DNA from: Aphrophora alni
Taxonomy: Eukaryota > Arthropoda > Insecta > Hemiptera > Aphrophoridae
NCBI GenBank assembly: GCA_963513935.1
Contig: OY740777.1
Span: forward strand, 16,355,092 to 16,419,091
Reading direction: 5' to 3'
Length of the DNA: 64,000 bases
Part shown: in pieces, positions 57,101 to 64,000 of the stretch
Position numbering within the stretch: the first letter of the stretch is position 1
Layout: each line of letters starts with the position of its first letter
Made by a program: the position numbers and the translations under genes
The notes under the pieces: model-generated
What the model saw: only the letters and a program-made list of their open reading frames with translations
What the model was told of the DNA's origin: nothing
Databases searched by the model: none

Positions 57101-60100
57101 AAATAAAAAATTGTGTTTTATTATCTTTAAACATGGAATTCCACCAAGAACCATCGGTCTCAACAGTAATGAAAAATAACAATTAACAGTATTTCAAAAG
57201 TTCATTATGAAGGAGGCATAAAATTGGCTTATATGTCAATAATATAACCTAACCTAACCCCACTTGTCCTTGCCTGCAGTGTATAACTTCATGGGATGTC
57301 CATTAATGCACAACCTACGATTATGAAAAATACTTTTGCTCTGTAAAAAAAAACTAATAGTTTTTCTTTGGTATCTGTCAAAGATGCCCTCAAGAAAGTT
57401 CATGTTGTCTGTATTAAAAGAAGGTAGTTGTTAATAAAATCCCTAAAAAAAGCTTTTAAAATAACTCTAAATCAACTCTATCTGATTTTAAACAATAATT
57501 AAAAAACACATAGAGGTCGTAAAAGTCGTGTATCTTGATCTTAACCCTCCAACTGTTAAAGGCCCAAAACCGTACCCATTCTCCGGACAAGTTGGCTATA
57601 AAACACATATTTTGCAATTCAACATTTCGCCCACTTAGAATCGTCCTATTGCAATAAAAAAAATAGTGTTGGAAAGCTAATTATCCGTAGATACATAATC
57701 ATGCAAAAAAAATACCACAAAAGTTATAAATAATATTCCAAAAATTGCTGAATTTCACGTATTTTTGATGTGTAACGTCAAATATTTGCGGTAACAATTT
57801 GTAAACAAAACTAACGTCATGTTTGTCTAATATTCTTAATTTGACATTTCTGTCAAATTGATCAAACATAACACTGTTCCATAGATCGTTTCTTTCTCAT
57901 CCAATCTGTGGTTTTCATTTGTTTCTAGGTGAAATAGTTTTTATTATATAAAAATTAAACAAAATCAAGAATTTTAACTCCTTTTTACACGCTAAAAATT
58001 ACATTTTTTGGAATTCAACTTTTATCCTAGTAGATATTATATTATCGAAATGTATTCTATACCATTGAAAATGTAATTTTTTAATCTTTCATAACCAAGT
58101 TTAGAAAATTTTATATAGCGTGTAGTAGAGAAATAAGACTAGACTGAAGTTTACCTTGTTAGCGCTAGATTGCGACAGTTTCTCGCGGCGAGTTTTATAT
58201 AGAAAATATCACCTATATGTTCATATATTTTTTCGAAATGGTAAAACTTGTCCAAATGTTACAAGTTGACAATATTATATAGTATTTTTCTTCCTCTTTC
58301 GAACTATGAAGACGAAATCATCCTAATTTATATAGTTTACGAGTTATATCCATTCTAGGAAATGATCCTCTGAACTTTCAGACCGGTTTGCGATATTCAG
58401 TGTCTAGACAGTCTTGAAGAATCCGATCTTTATTTTTATACAATCTTGTCGTTTTTGATATAACTGTAAAGAGGAGGTTTCAATGTTTAACCTTGTATTT
58501 GAAACACATCTGTACAAGGAAAAATACAAAGGCTGTAGTACTTTATAAAACGTAGAATAACCTCAAATTTGTTACTTCGATCTCGCAAGATTTTTGCTGA
58601 TGTGGAAATTTCAATGTGCAATAGCTTTGTGTTTTTATAGTGAATATAAGTTTCACTAAGTGATTTTTTTATTATAATTTGTTTATACAACTTAAAATAA
58701 ATGTGTCAATGTTTGTAGAGTGTAGTTATGAGTGATAATTCATATTTTCGGCCTAGTCTAGCCAAATCTTGTACTAGTCAGACCTAGTTCTAGATTTGCT
58801 ATTGGAACTTTTAGTTTCAAGAAACCATTTATTTATTATAATATGTATATACATAATATATAAATGTATATACAACTTATAATAAATGTGTCAATGTTTG
58901 TAGAGTGTATTTATTAGTGATATTTCATATTTTTGGTTTTTTTTTCACAGCCCTAACCTCAACGTCTAGGCTATTGTGAAGGTAGATTTTTATCATAAAT
59001 GACCCATGTCTAATGAAAATTTTCAAAATTGATTTTTCTTTTTAGCAACTTTTATCCACAAATATGTCACAAATATGTAGTAACTGTTGAAAATATTAAA
59101 AAAAAAATTTTGTAGGATTTACATTACCATTTCTGTGAAATTCTTGCCTGCGTTACTCTCGGATTTTTTGGTATTTCACATATAAACTCCAAATGTTTTA
59201 CATCTAACTTTTTTTCCACTAGACAGCTAAATTATATGCACCTTTCTAAATATAATAATATATAGAATTTGTGTTTTCCATACATATTACTATTTTTGGT
59301 AAATTTTTGAAAAGAAAAGAATAAAGTTACCTTTTTTTAAAAAAATGATAATTTTTTTTTGAAAATGTAACAAATGTTTTTTTTCCCCTTCTAAATATGT
59401 TCACAAATATATTACAAACCTGTTTTTATAGTTGAAAAAATTCCAAAATTTTTTTTATTATGGTGTACATTACCATTTCTGTGAAATTCTTGCCTACGCT
59501 ACTTTCCGATTTTTGGTTATTTTACATAAAAACTACAAATGTTTTACATCTAACTTTTTTTTCACTACACACCTAAAATCTATGCACCTTTCTGAATATA
59601 ATGACTTATAGAAGTTCTGTATAAAATATATTTTACTATTTTTAATGTTTTTTTGAAAAAATAAAGAGAAAATTCAGTTTTTACGTAAAATATTTTTTTT
59701 AATTTTAAAAATATAACAATTTTTTTTTTTTCCTAAATATATTCACAAATAGTACACAAAACTTTTGTATATCTTAGAAAAAGGTGGTAAGCTTTTGATT
59801 TTGGATGAATCAGCTTTTTCTTGAAAAATGATAACGTCGTTTTTGACATGTAACATACTTACTCCAAAACCGTTACAAAAAAAAATTTTTTTTTACATAG
59901 ATGGATTCTATGCATCTTTCTGAGAAAAATGATGTCTTATAAGTTAGGTTTTGTGTAAAATTAATATTTTTTATTAATTTTTTAAGAAAATAAAACCTTT
60001 AACATTGAACAGTTGGAGGGTTAAGAAGTATATTTTATAAAAATCACCATAATAATTTTGATCTGAAATAAGAGATAAATAATGATAATAATAATGATGT

Positions 60101-62495
60101 GAGATAACTGATTAGGTCCTAATTTTATTAAATAATCCTTTAGAGTTGATATGACTTGGAAGTACCTGGTAGAAGATGTAAGCATGGGACACTCTCCAAC
60201 CAGTAATTAAGAAAATATAATTAAACATTAATAATAAATAAGAATTAATAATAAGAAGCTAGAAATAATAAGTTATATAAAATTATAATATGTACTTAAA
60301 CAATCAAACGAACTAAATGAAACCTAATGATTACTTATAAACAATTAAAAACTTGACAAGTGAAAGCGTAAATTCAAAATGTGTGCGTAAAATGATATAG
60401 ACAATAACTTCAAAGAATACAGACGTTGCAAAATGAATCCTGCGGACATTGCAAGTCCGTGCTGGTAGAAAGTTGAACCCTGTACAATATTTCCCATGAG
60501 CCTTAGCGGAAGCATCTTCTCACGGAAGTGTTGCTTCATCAGTCTTGTTAGAGCCACCTTGAAGAACAGTCGTGTTGACCTGACGGCTGGGCAGACTCAA
60601 TTTCAGCAACAAAATGGTGGACTTTTAGTAAATGTGAAGTGGGTTGAGATGTGGCAAGAGGGTTTATAGAACGTAAAGTGAGTTGGACTGGTACCACGTG
60701 AGTAGAGTGAAAATGACAGAAAAAGTAATCATTAGGGAATTGGTGTTGTAATGAACAGAAATATAAAAACTTTCATTTTTGCTTGTAGCACATGTTAGAA
60801 TAATTTGTAAGCAATCATAAACAAAAGTTAGACCTTAAGTTAGTAACTTAATGAGATTCAATGTTGTTTTGTTTGTTTTTTATAATTAAAAAAGGAGATT
60901 TCGTTGATTTTGAGATGACTGGCTAAATTCATTGTATGAACCATTACCATGTGCATGGAAACAATTGCTAAGTACGACCAGAATGCAACCCTACCTTAGG
61001 TAAATCAATATAGTAAATTAACCAATAGTTTTGTAAGAACGCAGACTTACAAAATAATTTAACTTGATTTAAATTTAAAGTAGTAAAAAGCACAAATAAA
61101 TTATCTCCCCTTACAAAATGACGCCCGAACATAGGGTTAGCTCTTAAAGCACAAATTAAATTAATTAATAATACTTGATAACCCAAAATTAAATAGGTGA
61201 ATTACAAATTAAATTAACTCCCCTTACAAAGACAAGATTTTTAGACCCTTAAAAGTTACAAAAAAAACTAAAAGAATAAAAGATTCAGTAATTTGAGAGT
61301 GATAGAAAAAGAAGTATAATGAATCAGCAAAAGATATGTTAAGAATTAGAGAAGTGATATCACATGCAGTTACATGCAGTTTCAATAATATAATCATTTA
61401 AACATTATTAGTTAAATTGAAATTGGATGAACAATTTCTAAATTCATGATTATATTATTATTGGATTAAATTAAGTCGAGACTACATAATTTAAAATTGC
61501 ATGTGCGTGAGAAGTATTTGCATTATTTGTGTGTGTGTGTGTGTGTAAAAATATTGGTAGAGTTAATTGATATAAGTAATTAGATGTTATGTTCGATATT
61601 AGGATGAACTGGGCAGTTTATTACAAATTACATTAGAAGAAGAATGTATAAATTAATCAATTGTTTAGGAAGACTGAAGGAGATCCTACATCTCAATAAC
61701 ATAAAGGAAAGCATGTGTCGTTTATTGTCAGTCGGTTTTCTAAAGGGGGGGGGGGTCACAGTGTGGGACTTGGTTCTTTATAATAAAAAAAGCAAAAATT
61801 TAATCAGCATTGGGGGTATGAACATTTTTTCTTCTCAAACAATTTCTGATTACATAGGAGTGTGAGACTTCAGTTCTCTCTTAGTATTTATTTTCAGAAA
61901 TGTCAATTGTCAGTTAATAGTGATCACTGTTATTCTGGAGATAGTTCAGTTGCTATGGAAAGAGAGTTTCAAAACTAGATAAAACATACAGTATTCAGTT
62001 ACTAATCCACATTACATTGTTCAAATTTTGTTTAGGAACATACCTAGCTATTTGCATCACTTTGATTATTGTTCAATTTATATTACGGAATTAATGGGGG
62101 GGGGGGAAGTTATTTTAAATAACCATTCCTCAACACAAGCTTTTTCTCATGTTAGTTCAATCATCTTAATTAGAAATAATAGCTGTATTTTATTTTTGTA
62201 TGATATTGTTTGTATAGTAGTGTTTTATTTTATGCATTATCTTTTATGTTGTACTCGATCACCAAACGAAATAGCTACAATTTCTATATTATAAATTAAT
62301 TAACATTGATTATATTCCTTACCAGAAAGGAATGCCAAGAAATCCAGGGTCCTTTGAGTATCCTGTAAGAGAACTATATACGTGTTATTTGTTAAATCAA
62401 CACGTACACCTTGAGACCAAAGTATAGAAGATACACTGAGCAAATCTTTGATGGGATGACTGACTTTAAACTGTAACCAGTTGCTCACTTCACCA
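47945..62495 (-). CDS. C-terminal four exons of an unidentified host protein
   Basis: Exons at 62323-62495, 53327-53491, 50133-50284 and 47945-48160 have GT-AG borders and matching phases (1, 1, 0), giving about 234 C-terminal residues ending in TAA. Visible text: VSNWLQFKVSHPIKDLL and VRVDLTNNTYIVLL in the first; KLAELSKNEKVALSKVISPC in the second; SYKFAPVFVTNTDVVLL in the third; EIWILDLATTTTLEAFV and IREPWETLFSVPLQI in the last. The alternating strands followed by a final amphipathic helix look like two PH-like modules. I do not recognise the protein; a nischarin-type scaffold is one guess, untested. The introns of 8.8, 3.0 and 2.0 kb are filled with transposons. Upstream exons lie to the right. 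Confidence 0.75.
48161..50132. other. intron of the unidentified gene, with a possible extra exon
   Basis: A minus-strand frame (about 48883-49011) after a good acceptor (tatttgcag) reads LTNAALNITLSANDLYQLRI then WDCFNELKCTELVEKL. Its phase does not fit either neighbouring exon and it runs to a stop, so I do not include it in the gene. Nothing else is recognised. Confidence 0.4.
50133..50284 (-). CDS. penultimate exon of the unidentified gene
   Basis: Acceptor gttgtag ends at 50285 and donor GTAAGT starts at 50132. 152 nt; two bases complete an Asp codon, then 50 codons (HKSYKFAPVFVTNTDVVLLQ to QKISNIVDVLR). The phases are 1 in and 0 out, matching both neighbours. Confidence 0.8.
50551..50567 (+). 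repeat. short TTAGG-type run
   Basis: GGTTA repeated three times plus GG. TTAGG is the common insect telomere unit. A run this short is more likely chance or a microsatellite seed than a former telomere. Confidence 0.6.
51235..52660 (+). pseudogene. mariner-like DDE transposase, split by a LINE insertion
   Basis: Left part (51235-51803): LTEEHQGFAVQAYFSKPQFF at the start, then frames with THFDFSEAVNKQNFHY (about 51650) and GPKLTVWCAITKFRVIRPYF (51718-51780). Right part (52376-52660): QCGKFFPQSKLEDFAEKEDL, then FQQDGATPHTAQNSLDVV (52470-52520) with the second catalytic Asp, then a decayed AGPQI-type stretch matching RSPDLS. The order matches an insect DDE_3 family whose proteins open with an HTH. 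Stops and frameshifts exist in addition to the LINE insertion. Confidence 0.85.
51804..52365 (+). mobile_element. 5'-truncated jockey/R1-type LINE with poly(A) and target duplication
   Basis: A 562-bp insertion ending in a 15-A tail (52352-52366). The 10-bp target duplication accatcactg lies on both sides (51794-51803 and 52366-52375). It encodes the end of ORF2: VGPEPVFGISYGHARAAVDT, SSLSEGIT, then after one frameshift MRWVVGLLTSHCHLRKHLHR, TCRKCGLAEESAEHILLECE and a tail ending TDWV. This is the RNase H C-terminus plus the CCHC-like tail. Truncation at the 5' end by incomplete reverse transcription is normal for LINEs. It is related to, but much better preserved than, the LINE end at 21600-22135. 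Confidence 0.93.
52720..52965 (+). repeat. SINE/MITE-like dispersed repeat, copy 10
   Basis: Complete copy. The head ttcactatagtgagtgtggg (the cactatagtg palindrome) is followed by tagcaatcctaacatacctagc, tcttgggttatatccctctc, ctttcctatcaaatctctct, aacaactcttgttctcttcc, then ttaggtgtctctattttatg and the tail aatgatgactg with ctttaaaccg. Confidence 0.88.
53327..53491 (-). CDS. exon of the unidentified gene (third from the end)
   Basis: Acceptor tttttacag ends at 53492 and donor GTAAAT starts at 53326. 165 nt; starts with two bases completing an Asp codon and ends with one base of the next. It encodes LQQEIKVNKLAELSKNEKVA, then SPCVEHENEEGLRFLQFVVC and SSVQIAKGQ. Confidence 0.8.
53492..54550. 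other. intron sequence, nothing recognised
   Basis: Small open frames (53775-54005, 53998-54213 minus) lack recognisable domains or phase-compatible splice sites. Confidence 0.4.
54551..54840. repeat. 144-bp direct tandem duplication
   Basis: cccttccatctatggcgaat starts at 54551 and again at 54695. Both copies end with cattttattaggatacc. They differ by a handful of substitutions and small indels, so the duplication is fairly recent. Confidence 0.95.
54960..55260 (+). repeat. dispersed repeat family C, copy 2
   Basis: Matches 41755-42080: gggacatcttccaaccaata, attataattaaggaataaat, gtccaaataaggaaagaaga, ttttgagaaaaatgtttgga. More diverged in the A-rich part. Confidence 0.75.
55261..56771. 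other. intron sequence, nothing recognised
   Basis: AT-rich; no feature supported. Confidence 0.45.
56772..57130. mobile_element. 359-bp near-perfect palindrome of Penelope-type end sequence
   Basis: Arms of 155 bp (56772-56926 and 56976-57130) are exact or nearly exact reverse complements with no gap, separated by a 49-bp loop. In both arms, read outward, the order is gcctcgtcaatgccttagca, GGCGAAACC, an A/T-rich stretch and attgtgttttattatcttt. This resembles the Penelope-type fragment at 27270-27425. The right flank (acatggaattccaccaagaa) continues the same similarity, while the left flank does not. I infer two inverted copies of one element end. Confidence 0.9.
57545..60020. mobile_element. 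piggyBac-type non-autonomous element, 2.48 kb
   Basis: Bounded by ccctccaactgtt at 57545-57557 and its exact inverse at 60008-60020, with TTAA on both sides (57541-57544 and 60021-60024). TTAA duplication plus TIRs beginning CCC is the piggyBac signature. No transposase frame is present; the longest frame is 67 residues. The right half has at least two diverged units of roughly 310-340 bp (about 59100-59430 and 59440-59760), each with ttaccatttctgtgaaattc and aaatgttttacatctaactt. A third, partial trace lies at 59850-59960. A related left-end fragment lies at 12836-13055. Confidence 0.88.
60165..60300 (+). repeat. dispersed repeat family C, copy 3 (partial)
   Basis: Shares gtaagcatgggacactctcc and aaccagtaattaag with the start of the other family C copies, then diverges into A-rich sequence. 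Confidence 0.55.
60301..62322. other. intron sequence of the unidentified gene, nothing certain
   Basis: A GC-richer island at 60420-60620 gives a 70-residue minus-strand frame (MALTRLMKQHFREKMLPLRL and onward) without a recognisable domain. A short (GT)n run lies at 61529-61546 and a 10-G run at 61746. Confidence 0.4.
62323..62495 (-). CDS. exon of the unidentified gene (fourth from the end)
   Basis: Acceptor tatgtttcag ends at 62496 and donor GTAAGG starts at 62322. 173 nt. The first base completes a codon, then come 57 codons (GEVSNWLQFKVSHPIKDLLS to DFLAFLS) and one base that joins the next exon to give Asp. Confidence 0.8.
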
Positions 62496-62600
62496 CTGAA
62501 ACATAACAAATAATCAGATTTGTATTAAAAAATTAACAAAAATTAAAAATTAACAAGAGAGTAAACTTGACGGATCACGGCTCAGGGGATAAGTTTACAC

Positions 62601-62672
62601 GTACATGGTCGACACTGTTTGGCATTGGTTAGTTCACAAGACTCAATGGTATAACTGATAACGAAGTTGTAT
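62601..62672 (-). CDS. possible additional upstream exon of the unidentified gene
   Basis: A good acceptor (tctttacag) ends at 62673. The only open frame reads YNFVISYTIESCELTNAKQC and then RPC. The strong donor GTACGT at 62604 would give the wrong phase for the next exon. The weaker GTGTAA at 62600 gives the right phase and a Thr at the junction. I treat this as a candidate only. Confidence 0.3.
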
Positions 62673-63446
62673 CTGTAAAGACTGTATTAGTAATGATTAA
62701 CATTGAAGGTTTGCCATTGCTAGACGCGGTATTGTGTTATGCCGAGCAATAAGTAGAACTACACCAAGGCTCTAGTTTAAAACAAGACACTGGAAACTTT
62801 AAAAGAAAAATTTGATTTATTTTAGTAATATTAGCCTAAACAAATATGCAACGTATTATTATTTAATCCAACTCATTAAAAAAATATTTACACATAATAT
62901 ATCCCATGTTTAGTTTTTATTTCTGTATAATTAGAGTTTTTTACAATTCGAGGTGACCTCAGTCCCAATTAGCGGGACTCTACTATTAGTGAGACTGTAT
63001 GAGAATGAAAATGAAAGTAAAACAAACATTCAGCAATAGGATGGAAATGCTATCGAGTGAAATACTAGAAGAGGCTTCTGAACTCATTTATACTTGCATC
63101 ACTGTCGGATGTGATGAAATGAAAGCAGATCTAGATCTTCTTTTAAAAAGACAAAACTGACTTACCAGAAATGTTTAGGTAAAAAAATCTTGAAAAACTT
63201 AACACCTGTTTTCTAGGAATTTGTGAAAATATACGTAGAGAATCGGTGGATCTGAAAATAGGAATAAATCAGGAATGGATTATTTTAACTACACAGCCAG
63301 TGAGAATTACTTTGATCCATCAAAATCAACCTCAAGAATGGATGCCGAATTATTGGAGTTATATTAATTCAATTCTGTTTAAAAACAATTCAATTCAATG
63401 ACTCAAAACTGGCATTTGGGGTTTGAAAAAAGTGTAACAGATGGGA

Positions 63447-63840
63447 TCATAATTTTTGCATGTAGGAGTTGAGAGTGTTGCTGATCAGCGTTGGTAAGAA
63501 AGGAAAGCGCATAGTACTTCGGGTATCTATGGGGTGCCGAACAACGAGAGACACGATAAGATAATTAGAGTCAACTGAATTTCCACTGACTAGATGTAAA
63601 AATGCCACAGTAAGCTTGATACATGCAGACTGAACAGAATGTTGGAGAGTAGGAGTTACAGGCTGATTCAACCTAAGCCTAGTGATCCATCATGGTTCAA
63701 AAGACATTGCCACCTTCACAGCTACAGCTAAAATCGGCCGTAACTCTATCAAGTCAGACAGAGGACTCCCCATCCTGTCACTGATCCCAGAAACACTGAA
63801 TCCACAAATTCCTTGAGTATTCTTCACATCCTGCAAGAGA
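63447..63840 (-). other. open reading text of unknown origin, one internal stop
   Basis: After an acceptor-like ttctcttgcag near 63830 the minus strand reads DVKNTQGICGFSVSGISDRM, then SPLSDLIELRPILAVAVKVA. A single TGA follows near 63693, then RLRLNQPVTPTLQHSVQSAC and more, ending at 63447. It could be a broken exon or a transposon fragment. I do not recognise it. Confidence 0.3.
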
Positions 63841-64000
63841 ATCTCCGAGAGCCTTGGTCAGAGTGTAAGGAGGGCTGGACACAAAACAAAAATAATTAGG
63901 CACCTTCTTAAGACAGTGTAGCCATTTGACACTGGATGCATGGTAGAAGAAATAGAAGTCAAATAAAATGGAGAAAAGTTTGTGATATATCAAAATCTGA

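Noticed and set aside
50551..57260. TTAGG/CCTAA runs (50551, 57245, 46790) as interstitial telomere
   Set aside because: Only two or three units each, so not enough to claim telomeric origin.
60345..60557. 70-residue minus-strand frame as an exon of the unidentified gene
   Set aside because: The exons at 62323 and 53327 already join in phase and no fitting splice pair was seen around this frame.
63180..63265. Possible minus-strand exon reading STDSLRIFSQIPRKQVLSF
   Set aside because: It has acceptor- and donor-like borders, but it ends in a phase that fits neither the candidate exon at 62601-62672 nor the exon at 62323-62495.

Overview
The window is about 64 kb of AT-rich animal nuclear DNA, almost certainly from an insect. 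The evidence is an insect gustatory-receptor-type gene, spliced genes with GT-AG introns of several kilobases, and transposon families typical of insects: pogo/Tigger, mariner, Tc1, piggyBac, jockey-type LINEs and Penelope-like elements. A short TTAGG-type run fits an insect but is weak on its own. The order cannot be fixed from the sequence; the style resembles hemipteran genomes, which is only an inference.

Host genes. (1) The N-terminal part of a TMEM161 gene lies on the minus strand. Its ATG-only coding exon is at 34724-34726 and later coding exons are at 28922-29025, 14872-15028 and 12410-12523. Every exon junction agrees in phase; the rest of the gene must lie further left, outside the window or unrecognised. 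(2) A single-exon seven-helix gustatory-receptor-like gene (3648-4796, minus) lies downstream of the last recognised TMEM161 exon and may be nested in one of its introns. (3) The last four exons of an unidentified gene, also on the minus strand, run from 62495 to 47945; the ends again agree in phase and encode about 234 C-terminal residues.

Mobile DNA by region. 646-3223 is a complete-looking pogo/Tigger-type transposon with perfect 22-bp terminal inverted repeats, TA target duplication and a long transposase frame with an apparent DD35D triad. 5.4-5.7 kb is a foldback MITE. 9-11.2 kb is a second, broken Tigger element with its TIRs. 11.6-12.2 kb is a mariner remnant. 12.8-14.1 kb holds a piggyBac-MITE fragment, a 65-A run, a hairpin element and a deleted DDE transposase. 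17-18.7 kb is a decayed piggyBac transposase. 21.6-26.7 kb is a LINE remnant containing 22 head-to-tail copies of a 208-bp satellite. 27-34 kb has a Penelope-type end, a GIY-YIG fragment, a DDE remnant and a 1.1-kb foldback. 35-39 kb has two oppositely oriented jockey RT pieces, an inverted-repeat pair and a small DNA transposon. 43-47 kb has Tc1 fragments. 51-52.7 kb is a LINE nested in a DDE transposase with target-site duplication. 56.8-57.1 kb is a near-perfect 359-bp palindrome related to the Penelope-type end. 57.5-60.0 kb is a piggyBac-type non-autonomous element.

At least ten copies of one roughly 200-260-bp SINE/MITE-like repeat are scattered over the window in both orientations. None of the host genes form a pathway together. 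Most of the region's size comes from transposon insertion into introns and intergenic DNA.
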